From Paenibacillus endophyticus (lineage in GTDB: Bacteria; Bacillota; Bacilli; Paenibacillales; Paenibacillaceae), in assembly GCF_014192395.1 (NCBI RefSeq), contig NZ_JACHXW010000012.1, forward strand, positions 1-64,000: a stretch of 64,000 nt of DNA, written 5' to 3'. Every line of letters begins with the position of its first letter. The first letter of the stretch is position 1. Position numbers and translations under genes: made by a program. Below are positions 18,111 to 27,478 of this stretch, piece by piece. The notes beneath the pieces are model-generated. The model had not been told where the DNA came from. It made no database searches and saw only the letters and a list, made by a program, of their open reading frames with translations.

Positions 18111-20399
18111 ATGACAAAAAGCAGTGTACTCGGGTACCCCCGTATTGGTGCAGATAGAGAATGGAAAAAAGCGCTTGAAGCCTTTTGGTCAGGCAAACTG
18201 GAGGAAGCGGACTTTGTCCTTCAGCTGCAAGAGATTCGTTTGAGCCATCTGCGCAAGCAAAAAGAAAAAGGCATTGATCTGATTGCAGTCAATGATTTCA
18301 GCTATTATGATCACATTCTGGATACGGCAACAATGTTCGGCATGATTCCAAAACGGTTTACATATAACGGCGGTGTTGTGCCTTTATCCCTCTATTATGG
18401 CATAGCACGAGGTACAAAGGATGCTACCGCAAGCGAAATGACCAAATGGTTCAATACGAACTACCACTATATCGTTCCAGAGCTAGATGGCGCGGCGCCA
18501 ACCCTTACCGAGAACAAACCGCTACAAGCTTACCGCGAAGCCAAAGAGAAGCTGGGCATTGAAGGAAAACCTGTCATTGTTGGCCCGCTTACCTTCCTAA
18601 AGCTGTCCAAAGGCTACAATAAAGCTGAAACGGATGCTTGGTTAGACCGTTTGGTTCCGCTCTATGTGCAAATCTTGCAGGAGCTGGCTGCCGAAGGCGT
18701 GCAATGGGTACAGATCGATGAACCGATTCTGGTAACGAAAGCTTCGCAAGAGGATATAAACAGACTGAACCGCATCTTTGCTGCTTTCTCGGCTGCAGTG
18801 CCGAATTTGAATATAATGCTCCAAACTTATTTCGAATCCGTTGACCACTATGAAGACATCGTTGCGCTGCCTGTGAAAGGCATCGGTCTGGATTTCGTAC
18901 ACGGCTTGTCAGCCAATCTTGCATCCATTCAGAAGCTGGGCTTCCCGGCAGACAAAGTACTTGGCGCCGGCGTTATTGACGGCCGGGGCATATGGAAAGC
19001 ATCGCTTAACGAGAAGCTTGCTCTCATCAATCAGCTATCCCAAGTAGTGGGCTCCGATCGCTTAATTATTCAATCATCGAGCAGCCTGCTGCACGTTCCT
19101 GTTACGGTTAAGAACGAGCAGAAGCTGCCTGAAGAGCTCAAAAACGCTCTCGCTTTTGCCGACGAAAAGCTTGATGAGCTTGTGCTTCTTACAAAAGCAG
19201 TTTCTCAAGGCGCGGGCAGCTATGCGGCAGAACTGGAAGAAAATGAACGTTCCGTTCAAGCGTTGAAGCAATCCGGCGAAAGAAACCGCAATGACATTCA
19301 GCAGGCAGTCGCTGCAATCAGCGCGAAACAGCCTGTTCGCAGCCTGCCATTCGAGAAACGTCATGCCGTTCAAGAGCAAAAATGGCAATTGCCGATATTC
19401 CCTACAACGACGATCGGAAGCTTCCCGCAATCCGCCGAGGTTCGCAAAGCCCGTCAACAATGGCGTAAAGGCGAGTTGGACAATGAGCAATATGCACAGT
19501 TCATTCGCGATCAAATTGACATTTGGATCAAACTGCAAGAGGAAATCGGTCTTGACGTCCTTGTTCATGGTGAGTTCGAACGGACTGACATGGTAGAATT
19601 TTTCGGCGAGAAGCTTGCTGGATTTGCTTTCACTCAGTTTGGCTGGGTACAATCCTACGGCTCGCGCTGCGTGAAACCGCCTATTATTTATGGCGATGTA
19701 GCATTCGAAGAGGCGATGACCGTTGAGGAAACGAAATACGCGCAAACCAAAACAGCACGTCCCGTAAAAGGCATGCTTACAGGCCCGATTACGATTATGA
19801 ACTGGTCTTTCGTGCGCGACGATATTTCACGTGAGCAGATTGCTTACCAGCTTGCATACGCGCTTCGTCAAGAGGTCGAAGCTCTTGAGCAAGCAGGCAT
19901 TGGCATGATCCAAGTCGATGAGCCGGCCGTACGCGAAGGTTTGCCGCTGAAAGAGGAAGACCAAGCCAATTATTTGGCATGGGCGGTCAAAGCGTTCCGC
20001 ATGACGACGTGCACCGTACAAGACACCACACAAATCCATACCCATATGTGCTATTGCGAATTCCATGACATGATTGGATCCATCGAGGATATGGATGCTG
20101 ACGTTATCTCGATTGAAACGTCGCGCAGTCACGGCGAGCTGATCCACAGCTTCGAGCTTAACACGTATAAGCTGGGAATCGGCCTTGGCGTATATGATAT
20201 CCATAGCCCCCGCATACCTCATGTCGATGAGATGACTAGCATGATTGATCGTGCTTTGCGCGTCCTCGATCCGAAGCTGTTCTGGATTAACCCGGACTGC
20301 GGACTTAAAACACGCGGCTACGAAGAAACGGTTGCTTCTCTCAAAAACATGGTCGAAGCAACCGAGCTGGCTCGTGCAAAACATGCACAATCCGTATAA
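18111..20399 (+). CDS. metE: Cobalamin-independent methionine synthase
   Basis: Start at ATG 18111 with GAGGAG 9 bases upstream, giving 762 residues; the frame itself opens at TTG 18093. The enzyme transfers the methyl group of 5-methyltetrahydropteroyltriglutamate to homocysteine. The N-terminal barrel begins VLGYPRIG; the C-terminal barrel begins TTTIGSFPQS. The zinc ligands H645, C647, E669 and C730 are all in place, each four positions later than in E. coli MetE (H641, C643, E665, C726). It follows the LysR gene and ends in a very strong terminator. Control by that LysR protein at the MET-box-like repeats is the likely mode. Confidence 0.97.
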   Translation: MTKSSVLGYPRIGADREWKKALEAFWSGKLEEADFVLQLQEIRLSHLRKQKEKGIDLIAVNDFSYYDHILDTATMFGMIPKRFTYNGGVVPLSLYYGIARGTKDATASEMTKWFNTNYHYIVPELDGAAPTLTENKPLQAYREAKEKLGIEGKPVIVGPLTFLKLSKGYNKAETDAWLDRLVPLYVQILQELAAEGVQWVQIDEPILVTKASQEDINRLNRIFAAFSAAVPNLNIMLQTYFESVDHYEDIVALPVKGIGLDFVHGLSANLASIQKLGFPADKVLGAGVIDGRGIWKASLNEKLALINQLSQVVGSDRLIIQSSSSLLHVPVTVKNEQKLPEELKNALAFADEKLDELVLLTKAVSQGAGSYAAELEENERSVQALKQSGERNRNDIQQAVAAISAKQPVRSLPFEKRHAVQEQKWQLPIFPTTTIGSFPQSAEVRKARQQWRKGELDNEQYAQFIRDQIDIWIKLQEEIGLDVLVHGEFERTDMVEFFGEKLAGFAFTQFGWVQSYGSRCVKPPIIYGDVAFEEAMTVEETKYAQTKTARPVKGMLTGPITIMNWSFVRDDISREQIAYQLAYALRQEVEALEQAGIGMIQVDEPAVREGLPLKEEDQANYLAWAVKAFRMTTCTVQDTTQIHTHMCYCEFHDMIGSIEDMDADVISIETSRSHGELIHSFELNTYKLGIGLGVYDIHSPRIPHVDEMTSMIDRALRVLDPKLFWINPDCGLKTRGYEETVASLKNMVEATELARAKHAQSV

Positions 20400-20412
20400 T
20401 GATTAGCTTTAT

Positions 20413-20458
20413 GGCTGTCTCAATCGTCATTTCCATGACGTGAGACAGCCTTTTTTTT
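20413..20458 (+). terminator. metE terminator
   Basis: Ten-base perfect stem GGCTGTCTCA/TGAGACAGCC with a further inner CGTCAT/ATGACG pairing and eight T. Confidence 0.9.
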
Positions 20459-20587
20459 GCCGCCTTAGCAGGTCATCTTGTGTTGGGTCAATTTAATCTG
20501 TCTGATTAATCGATTCGTTTGCGTCCATCAAGGGTATCTTATGATATGCATGCTTGACGACCAACATTGAGACTGGAGGAACATCAA

Positions 20588-21718
20588 ATGAGAATCATTC
20601 CGCTTAAATCAGGATTGGCTGCTGCTGCGCTTGCGGTTGGATTAACGGCTGCGGCGCCATTCACACAAGCAGCAGGAAGCGTTGGCGCTACAGAGTTGTT
20701 CAACGGAACGCCGGCAGGAGATACAAGCTACCATTTCAGCGAAATTCAATTTTTAAACGGGACGACAGGGCGCGCGGCAGGAAACGGTTTCCTAATTGGC
20801 ACTTCAGACGCTGGTTCATCCTGGCAGTCAATTTATAAAGGAACCTGGCAATTTGCGCAGCTTGATTTCATTTCCAATACGACAGGCTGGGCACTGGCAA
20901 AATCGGCAGCAGGAGGTACGAATGCGCTGATTCAAACGACGAATGGCGGAAGTACCTTCACGAAAATTCCAACAGGTGGCATCGCTTTAGAACGAATCCG
21001 ATTTCTTGATGCTAAAAACGGCTTTGGATATACAAGAGCTTTTGCTTATAGGACCGCAAATGGCGGTAAAACATGGACTAAAATAGCCACTCCGCCAAAT
21101 ACGCGCTACGCGGAGTTCTTGAACTTGAAACAGGGCTGGGCATTAGTCGTTGTGCCTGGCTTCGGATATACGCTGTCACGTACGACGGATGGAGGCAGCA
21201 GCTGGACTACTAAGCTTAGCGTGAAGTCTAGCGAGATAAGCGGAGGAGCGCTTTATGTGAGCGGTAGCGAGGTTTGGGCGAGGTTTAATGGCGGCGTAGG
21301 CATGTCCCAGCAATCTTATTCCCTATATGCGTCTGCTGATAATGGTTCGAGCTGGCGGAAAGTGATCAGTCAGGCAACCGCAGGGGGAGGACCTGCGCCA
21401 GGAGCAGCGGCCGGTATTGTGAAAGAGGGACCAGCCTCTCCCGGCGGTCATGTCAGCAACCTTGAACTCGTTGACGGCGCTGCTATTCTCGGCGGATTTT
21501 CTCCGGTTGGTGAGCAAATTGGAGTAGGCCGCTCACTGGACCGCGGCAAAACGTGGGCAAATCTGAAACCGATTAAAGGTTTCGAGAACGTGATCTCTTT
21601 TACGACCAAAAACCAAGGCTGGATGGCAGACACTAGCGTTTCAAGCCCATCCTTATACAGTACAGGCGATGGCGGCAAAACATGGACCAAAAAGCTCAGC
21701 ATTCCAGCAGATAATTAG
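20588..21718 (+). CDS. Secreted BNR/Asp-box repeat protein (Ycf48-like propeller)
   Basis: ATG 20588 is preceded by TGGAGGA nine bases away. The 376-residue product has a signal peptide (about 1-27, cleavage near TQAAG) and at least six Asp-box repeats of the form (D/N)-G-G-(K/S)-(T/S)-W (NGGKTWTKI, DGGSSWTTK, DNGSSWRKV, DRGKTWANL, DGGKTWTKK), which mark a beta-propeller of the sialidase/Ycf48 fold. Asp boxes are structural and do not imply catalysis; sialidase active-site residues were not recognised. Role unknown; extracellular. Shares a bidirectional terminator with the pentapeptide gene. Confidence 0.78.
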   Translation: MRIIPLKSGLAAAALAVGLTAAAPFTQAAGSVGATELFNGTPAGDTSYHFSEIQFLNGTTGRAAGNGFLIGTSDAGSSWQSIYKGTWQFAQLDFISNTTGWALAKSAAGGTNALIQTTNGGSTFTKIPTGGIALERIRFLDAKNGFGYTRAFAYRTANGGKTWTKIATPPNTRYAEFLNLKQGWALVVVPGFGYTLSRTTDGGSSWTTKLSVKSSEISGGALYVSGSEVWARFNGGVGMSQQSYSLYASADNGSSWRKVISQATAGGGPAPGAAAGIVKEGPASPGGHVSNLELVDGAAILGGFSPVGEQIGVGRSLDRGKTWANLKPIKGFENVISFTTKNQGWMADTSVSSPSLYSTGDGGKTWTKKLSIPADN

Positions 21719-21736
21719 AAATGCAGCCGAATATGC

Positions 21737-21772
21737 AAAACGACTGAAGCCAATATGAGCTTCAGTCGTTTT
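21737..21772. terminator. Bidirectional terminator
   Basis: Perfect 14-base stem (AAAACGACTGAAGC and complement) with an eight-base loop between convergent genes; A run on one side and T run on the other. Confidence 0.9.
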
Positions 21773-21784
21773 GCTGTTGAAAAC

Positions 21785-22654
21785 CTAGTTGGCCCAGTGA
21801 GTAGGACGGTACAGCGTTGGCGGCAGCTTTGTATGTGCATCGCCTTTTGCCGCATTAAGCTGAACCTGCGTTAGAAATAGACTGTCCGTTAAATCAGCGC
21901 CTCGGATATCTGTATCGCGGAAATCAGCACCGATCAGGTCAGCCGAGCGCAAGTCAGCATCTCTTAAGTCTGCCGCGATGAGGTAAGCGCCTCTTAAATT
22001 GGCTCCAAGCAGACTCGCTCCTCTAAGCTTCGCCCCCATAAGATCAGCTCCGCGACCATACTTCTTCTGTGGCTTTCTCGACTTCTGAGCTTGCCCGCTG
22101 GCAGCTCGAGCCCGGACAAGCTCACTAGTTTGAAGCAGTAGTGCATTCACCATTGCGCGGTGGGCGGAAACCTCCAGCTTAATCAGTTCATCTGCATGAA
22201 GAAGCGTAAGTCGCTCCGTTTCGTCATATGCTTGTCTTAGATCATGCCGGATGGGATGAGCTGATTCCAGTCTCATTGCTTCGGCTAAGTACCATAACAG
22301 CTCTTGCAGCTCCCACATGATAGGAAAGACCTCGAACATTTGCTGTGCGTTATCCGGCGATTGTCGCCAGTGCTTGCCGCCGAACGTATGATTGGATACC
22401 TTCTGTCCAGCTCCAAAGCAATCATAGACGGTGCAACCCCGAAATCCTTTTTTTCTCAATGAATCATGAATGCCGCAGCGAAAGTCCGCCTGCAGATTGC
22501 TGCATGGCTGACCCGCATGTTTATCTTCGGCAAAGTCCACAGAAGCTGAGTAGGGTAAAGAAACGCAGCATAATCCGAAACAATTCTCGCAATCTCCCTG
22601 TAAGGGATTATTGTGGTTGATCGAGCCCTGCATGGTTGATGGATTGTCAGTCAA
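21785..22654 (-). CDS. Pentapeptide-repeat protein with Cys-rich N-terminus
   Basis: TTG start with GGAGG seven bases before. The 289-residue protein opens with a cysteine-rich section (CENCFGLCC at about 21-29 and more Cys to about residue 80: CSNL, CGIHD, CTVYDC), likely a metal or disulfide-binding module, and ends with A(D/N)LxG-type pentapeptide repeats (about 205-265) forming a right-handed quadrilateral helix. Some pentapeptide proteins mimic DNA and protect gyrase; nothing here proves that role. The Cys-rich head joined to the repeat tail is a recurrent Firmicute architecture of unknown function. Confidence 0.82.
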   Translation of the reverse strand: MTDNPSTMQGSINHNNPLQGDCENCFGLCCVSLPYSASVDFAEDKHAGQPCSNLQADFRCGIHDSLRKKGFRGCTVYDCFGAGQKVSNHTFGGKHWRQSPDNAQQMFEVFPIMWELQELLWYLAEAMRLESAHPIRHDLRQAYDETERLTLLHADELIKLEVSAHRAMVNALLLQTSELVRARAASGQAQKSRKPQKKYGRGADLMGAKLRGASLLGANLRGAYLIAADLRDADLRSADLIGADFRDTDIRGADLTDSLFLTQVQLNAAKGDAHTKLPPTLYRPTHWAN

Positions 22655-22821
22655 TGTGCAACCTCCAGTAATATCGTGACCATATCGTTCCTATACGGAC
22701 TACGCATGATCGAGAATAAGAGAGAAAGTGATATCTGTCCTTCTATCATATTATGAGCCAAATTTCCCGTCAATCCGGTGGAGATGCAGATTCACGTATT
22801 GTCCATGTTGATAAAAAAGGT

Positions 22822-22850
22822 TTGACAGCTTCAATATAAGCGAATACGAT
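22822..22850 (+). promoter_or_regulatory. Sigma-A promoter of the MDR dehydrogenase
   Basis: TTGACA and TACGAT spaced by exactly 17 bases, about 70 bases before the start. Confidence 0.65.
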
Positions 22851-22920
22851 ATTGATATGATCCAGATATGAACCAATATTCCAATACGGAAAGCAGGCAT
22901 CCAAAATGAAGGTCGAACGC

Positions 22921-23952
22921 ATGAAAGCAGCGGTTTCAATAAGTGGAAAGATAGAAATAATCAACCAGGAATTTCCGCACCTAGAAGCAGGCATGGTATT
23001 AATCGAAACCCACTATTCGGCCATTAGCTCAGGTACTGAGCTTCTCTTAAAAAACAAAAAAACGGATTATCCGATTCCGCTTGGCTACAGCGCGATGGGG
23101 TATGTGCGTGAAGTAGGGGAGGGAGTAACGCATGTTCGAGTGGGACAGCGCGCAGCTTGCTATGGTTCTCCATATGTAAAGCATGCGGAATGGTTGGCGA
23201 TACCGAAGCATCTGGTCGTCCCGCTGCCGGATGAATGCCGGTCATCGGATGCGGCCTTTGTCGGAATTGGCGCGATCGCCATTCATGCGCTGCGCCAGTC
23301 TGACCTTCACTTCGGGGAAACCGTAATCGTTGTCGGCTTAGGCATTCTCGGGCAAATTGCCGGGCGAATTGCTGAAGCTTCCGGTTACCGGCTTATCGGC
23401 TTCGATCTTCTGGAAGAGCGCTGCAGCAATCTCTCGGGATCAGGCGTCGAGCATGTGTACAGCGAAGAGGGCAAGGTTCAAAACGCCATAGACGAGATGA
23501 CTCAGCGGCAAGGGGCTGATGCCGTCATCATCTGCGCGAACGGTGCCAACCCCGGCATCATTAATCAAGCGCTGCGCTGGATTCGAGATCGTGGCAAGGT
23601 TATCATAGTCGGTGATGTCGGCATGAGCTTTGACCGGGAATTGATGTTCAGCAAAGAGGCCCAAATCTTCATTTCGCGTGCGGGAGGCCCAGGAAGATAC
23701 GACAACAGCTACGAACGCGAGGGAGCCGATTATCCGATTGGATACATAAGATGGACGGAAGGACGGAATATGGCTGAATTCATCCGTTTACTGTCGGAAA
23801 AACGTATTTCGATAGAAACGCTCATCACGCATGAGATGAATTTAACCTCACTATCACAAGCATATGAGCTGCTTCGTGAATCGCCTCGCTCGGTGCTCGG
23901 CGTGCTTGTTCATTATGAACAGGGTTCGGGAGCGGCAGCTAATCCAGAGTGA
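22921..23952 (+). CDS. Medium-chain dehydrogenase/reductase without zinc ligands
   Basis: ATG 22921 (MKAAVSIS) has GAAGG at good spacing; ATG 22906 in the same frame is possible. The 343-residue protein has the MDR layout: GroES-like part, then a Rossmann fold with GLGILGQIAG. The usual catalytic zinc Cys is replaced in the SAISSGTELLL motif and the four-Cys structural loop is missing, so it belongs with the zinc-free sugar or threonine-dehydrogenase-like relatives, some of which act in polysaccharide biosynthesis. Substrate unknown. Its 3' end overlaps the GntR-type regulator gene by 14 bases tail to tail. Confidence 0.8.
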   Translation: MKAAVSISGKIEIINQEFPHLEAGMVLIETHYSAISSGTELLLKNKKTDYPIPLGYSAMGYVREVGEGVTHVRVGQRAACYGSPYVKHAEWLAIPKHLVVPLPDECRSSDAAFVGIGAIAIHALRQSDLHFGETVIVVGLGILGQIAGRIAEASGYRLIGFDLLEERCSNLSGSGVEHVYSEEGKVQNAIDEMTQRQGADAVIICANGANPGIINQALRWIRDRGKVIIVGDVGMSFDRELMFSKEAQIFISRAGGPGRYDNSYEREGADYPIGYIRWTEGRNMAEFIRLLSEKRISIETLITHEMNLTSLSQAYELLRESPRSVLGVLVHYEQGSGAAANPE

Positions 23953-25339
23953 ACGCAATAGCTTCAAGCTCATCCTCCAGCTTACGAAATGCCGAATCGA
24001 AGTCCTCAAGGCGCGCCCAATACAGCTTGAAATTGCGTTTTATGATTTCCAGCTCGGATAACGTAATGTTCATGTCTGAATAGGTTTGGAAGGTAGGAAT
24101 AATATCCCTGTACATGTGAAAGCGGGAAGGTCTATTCAGCAGCTCCTTGCCAGTCCACTCTGCGACTGGCTTGCTGCTTGGAATGCTGAGAGAATGCTGG
24201 CGAATATGCTGCTGCGCTTCATTCGATACCAAATAGTGAAGCAGCGTATGGGCTGCTGCTTTATTGCTGCTGGATCGATTAATCGACAGACCGATTGTCA
24301 GCAATTGCGTTCTCGCCTCCTCCAAATAGGGCAGTGGAGCTAAATCATACTCGAACTCAGCATGGCGCAGGTGGTTCAAGCTATAATAGCTCGTTATGAT
24401 CATAGAAGCCTTTTGCTGTAGGAAAAACAACTGGCTATCGGAATCATTCTCTGACATATGCGGCATTTCCGGATTCAATCCTTCAAAGAGTCGCAAGCTC
24501 ATTTGCATCGCATCACGAAACCTCTTGTTATCCACGATAAGTTTTCCTTCCGGGCTGCGATCGAATACGACCTTATTTTGCAGCAGAAACAACGGCCAAC
24601 GATTATTGGATTGCAAATGAAAAAACAAGCCCATCCGCTCATGTTTTATCGTTAATGCTTTTGCTGCTGTTTGTACATCAGACCAATGCCAGCCGCTGTC
24701 CGGCTCTGGCATCTTTTTTTCTGCGAAATGGTGTTTGTTATAGCATAAGATGATCGGAGAGAAGGTTAACGGCTGGACATAAACATGACCAGCTTGAATA
24801 AAAGACTGCAATAGGAATGGATACGTTTCCGCATTTGGTTGAAGCGGTTCCAGCATGCCTGGCAAAGCTCCTTGATCCAAAGCGACGCCGAAATGATGCG
24901 TATTTAAAGTTAGGAGATCCAGCTCATCGCGTTCCATCGCCTCCTGCGGATTCGCGGCGAGCAATGACTCGGAGATCGGAACCATTTTAACCTCAATGTA
25001 AGGAAAGCGCTCCCTAAAGAGCGCAATCAGCTGTGATAGATTAACCTCCAGCATTAGCGTAGGATAATATCCGAACTTAAGCGTTATTCCGCTGCTAGCC
25101 CCTGTTCCGACAACTCTGGTGCCGATTCGAGGCACCTTCTCAATCATTTCCTGCTCTAGCAGCTTATCGAGTCCTTTGCGTACTGAATTTTTGCTTAGCT
25201 GGTATTGTTCCACGAGTGTGAGCTCCGAAGGCAAGAAGTCACCGGGCTGAAGCTTCCCGTTAATAATATCAGCGCTCAGTGCTGAAATCATATCTTCCAG
25301 CCTGCTGCGAAAGGTCGATCGTCTAGGTTTTTCCGTCAT
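23939..25339 (-). CDS. GntR-type HTH fused to family-1 solute-binding domain
   Basis: The 466-residue protein starts with a GntR winged helix (about residues 8-75: DIINGKLQPGDFLPSELTLVEQYQLSKNSV pattern) and continues as a full sugar-type extracellular solute-binding fold (from about 80 to the end: YNKHHFAEKKMPEP, then GWHWSDVQTAAKAL, typical of ABC sugar receptors). With no signal peptide it should sit in the cytoplasm and use the receptor fold as ligand sensor. GGAGG lies nine bases before the ATG. It overlaps the convergent MDR gene by 14 bases, which suggests a functional relation. The effector is probably a sugar or oligosaccharide (inference). Confidence 0.87.
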   Translation of the reverse strand: MTEKPRRSTFRSRLEDMISALSADIINGKLQPGDFLPSELTLVEQYQLSKNSVRKGLDKLLEQEMIEKVPRIGTRVVGTGASSGITLKFGYYPTLMLEVNLSQLIALFRERFPYIEVKMVPISESLLAANPQEAMERDELDLLTLNTHHFGVALDQGALPGMLEPLQPNAETYPFLLQSFIQAGHVYVQPLTFSPIILCYNKHHFAEKKMPEPDSGWHWSDVQTAAKALTIKHERMGLFFHLQSNNRWPLFLLQNKVVFDRSPEGKLIVDNKRFRDAMQMSLRLFEGLNPEMPHMSENDSDSQLFFLQQKASMIITSYYSLNHLRHAEFEYDLAPLPYLEEARTQLLTIGLSINRSSSNKAAAHTLLHYLVSNEAQQHIRQHSLSIPSSKPVAEWTGKELLNRPSRFHMYRDIIPTFQTYSDMNITLSELEIIKRNFKLYWARLEDFDSAFRKLEDELEAIAFTLD

Positions 25340-25432
25340 TCCTTGTATCCTCCAAGCGTGCGATTATAAGAAAAGTGGTATATGTCTGGGCTATATTATA
25401 ATGCAAATGTAAATTATATCCATTTGGTTGCC

Positions 25433-26035
25433 TTATCGGTTTAATCTAATGGCTGTTTTGGCTGCGGCCGGGCGCCAATTGATCATTTTCACCAATTGCT
25501 CCTGCATATAGGCCGAGGAATGCTTGAAATCACTTTCTACCCAATAAAAGACAAGCCCGACTAAAGCATGGATGGAATAAATGGCGTGCAGCTCGCTATC
25601 AATCCCGTTATCCAATTGAATCAGCTCTTCCTGCGTAATTTTTTTCAAGGCTGAAAACATTTTTTCTCTAATATTCGATAATACGTCGCTTTTTAAGAGA
25701 ATGGAATAAATGGAGGCATGTTGATAGATATGGTCAAAAATCATGACTGATTTCGCAGGCAGCTCATCAATTCGGAACAGCTCAACGTTCTCGTATGGAG
25801 CCCGAAAGGAACGAAGCAAATCCTGAATGAGTCCCGAGATGATTTCGTCAAGCAGCGCTTCTTTGCTCTCATAATTCGAGTAGAACGTCCCTCTATTATA
25901 ATTCGCTACCTCCACAATTTCCGTAATCGAAATGGAAGTGAATGGTTTGTTTGACATCAATGACAGCAGTGCTTCTCGTAAAGCTTCTCTGCTTCTTATA
26001 ATTCGCCGATCTATTTTTTTATTATTTTCGGTCAA
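25433..26035 (-). CDS. TetR/AcrR-family regulator
   Basis: TTG 26035 (MTENNKKIDRR) is preferred because AGGAAG is eight bases upstream; GTG 26044 in the same frame has the box too close. The 200-residue protein has the TetR HTH (ITEIVEVANYNRGTFYSNYESKEALL) and a C-terminal TetR_C_7-like ligand domain. It is divergent from the SDR gene with about 220 bases between them containing a 23-base palindrome, the usual arrangement of a repressor with its target. Confidence 0.87.
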   Translation of the reverse strand: MTENNKKIDRRIIRSREALREALLSLMSNKPFTSISITEIVEVANYNRGTFYSNYESKEALLDEIISGLIQDLLRSFRAPYENVELFRIDELPAKSVMIFDHIYQHASIYSILLKSDVLSNIREKMFSALKKITQEELIQLDNGIDSELHAIYSIHALVGLVFYWVESDFKHSSAYMQEQLVKMINWRPAAAKTAIRLNR

Positions 26036-26150
26036 GAGGATCACTTCCTATCCACGTTTTCGAACAAAATCTATTACTTTGTATAGTAGATAACAAATAC
26101 GTCTTTTTTGCTGATTGTTTATCGATTCCGTATTTGATTATACTCGAAGT

Positions 26151-26218
26151 AACAGCTGTTAGCTAATGAACAACTGTTTATTTTATTCCTCGGAACGGTT
26201 AAATGAATCATTTGACCG
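26151..26218. promoter_or_regulatory. Candidate TetR operators in the TetR/SDR intergenic region
   Basis: A 10-base perfect palindrome AACAGCTGTT (26151-26160) and a larger inverted repeat CGGTTAAATG-AAT-CATTTGACCG (26196-26218, one mismatch). The latter lies 38 bases before the SDR start and would block its promoter. Confidence 0.5.
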
Positions 26219-26256
26219 ATTAACTTATTCAAGACAAAAATAGGGAGGCTTCTGAC

Positions 26257-27015
26257 ATGAGATTGAATGGAAAAGTAGCAGTCATTACAGGTGCGGCATC
26301 AGGTATGGGCAAAGCGATTGCTGAGCTGTTCGCGGCAGAAGGTGCTTCAGTGGTCGTTTCAGACCTTCATGCCGAATCAGCGCAAACGGTCGTTGCGGCA
26401 ATTGAGGCAAATGGCGGGAAGGCGATTGCCGTTGCTTGTAACGTTGCAAAGGAAGAGGATGTGCAGCATCTCATAGACACAGCCGTGGAGAAGCTTGGAA
26501 CGGTTGATATTCTGGTAAACAATGCGGGAATTATGGATAACTTTGTCCCTGCTGGAGAGTTGACAGATGAGCTCTGGGAGCGAGTCTTTGCCATTAATAC
26601 GACGGGTCCGATGAGAACAACACGCAAAGTTCTGCCGATTTTTACGGAAAGAAAAAGCGGCGTCATCGTTAATATTGCATCTGCAGGCGGCCTGCAAGGC
26701 TCTAGAGCAGGAGCTGCATATACAGCTGCCAAGCATGCGATCGTAGGGTTCACCAAAAATGTCGGCTTCCAGTATGCACCGCTCGGCATTCGATGCAATG
26801 CCATTGCTCCAGGCGGCGTGAAAACGAATATTGGCAGTTCTATGCAAGCACCCAATTCGTTCGGGATGGAGAGAGCAATGATTGGTATGGGCATTAATCC
26901 CCGTGTCGGAGAACCGGAAGAAATCGCTAAGGTGGCATTGTTCCTAGCTTCGGATGATGCGAGCTTCGTTAACGGCACTGTCGTTGCTGCTGATGCAGGC
27001 TGGATGGCTTACTAA
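26257..27015 (+). CDS. Short-chain dehydrogenase/reductase
   Basis: A classical 252-residue SDR: cofactor motif GAASGMGKA near 12-20, NNAG at about 88-91, catalytic S142, Y155 and K159. An Asp at the end of the second strand (VVSDLHAES) favours NAD(H). GGGAGG precedes the ATG. The divergent TetR gene probably represses it. Substrate unknown; annotated relatives include glucose 1-dehydrogenase-like and 3-oxoacyl-ACP reductase-like proteins. Confidence 0.9.
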   Translation: MRLNGKVAVITGAASGMGKAIAELFAAEGASVVVSDLHAESAQTVVAAIEANGGKAIAVACNVAKEEDVQHLIDTAVEKLGTVDILVNNAGIMDNFVPAGELTDELWERVFAINTTGPMRTTRKVLPIFTERKSGVIVNIASAGGLQGSRAGAAYTAAKHAIVGFTKNVGFQYAPLGIRCNAIAPGGVKTNIGSSMQAPNSFGMERAMIGMGINPRVGEPEEIAKVALFLASDDASFVNGTVVAADAGWMAY

Positions 27016-27035
27016 TCTACTATAGCTTCTTGCAG

Positions 27036-27067
27036 CGTCAGTCGATTCCATCGACTGGCGTATTTTT
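27036..27067 (+). terminator. Terminator after SDR
   Basis: CGTCAGTCGA/TCGACTGGCG stem (one G-U) with five-base loop and TATTTTT tail. Confidence 0.75.
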
Positions 27068-27068
27068 A

Positions 27069-27478
27069 TGCTTCAGCTGACCCGAATATCGATGTTACCG
27101 ACGGGATTACTTGCGGAGCGACTAGCCTTGCCGTTCAGGCCGAACGTGGAGCTGACCTGATTAGCAGCTTGATTATCAAATGAAAAGCGTGGTCGAAGCG
27201 AACAAGGAATGATTTTATTATCCAGTGAGGTCACAGAGGCCATTGAGCTAGGAACGGAATATTTGCGTGAAACTTGCCATCGTTGGTCAGATCTTCTGAT
27301 ACGATTAGGGGAAAAGTCGGGGAAACGGTGCTTGTTCTAGATGACAGCATGAGAAGAGGCAGCGCCGCTTAGCAGCGTGAAGAAGGGCATAAGCGACGGC
27401 CTCGTTCAACTTTGGAATAAGCTTGACCCTGTATCGCATGAGCTCAAAGAAGGCTTATCCCGTTTCAAAAATGCAGCA
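27069..27478. pseudogene. Coding-like debris between SDR and GH8 genes
   Basis: This 410-base stretch has no intact ORF but contains several protein-like runs interrupted by stops and frame changes on the plus strand, for example ILLSSEVTEAIELGTEYL, then VLVLDDSMRRGSA, then LDPVSHELKEGLSRFKNAAL running into the 3' end of the GH8 gene. The pattern fits a decayed gene; VLVLDDS resembles the first catalytic Asp region of DDE transposases only loosely. Function not assigned. Confidence 0.3.

Noticed and set aside
19074..19745. 223-residue antisense ORF in metE
   Set aside because: It is a shadow of a fully supported metE coding sequence.
20588..21718. Sialidase call
   Set aside because: Asp boxes are structural; the Arg triad and Tyr/Glu pair of sialidases were not recognised.
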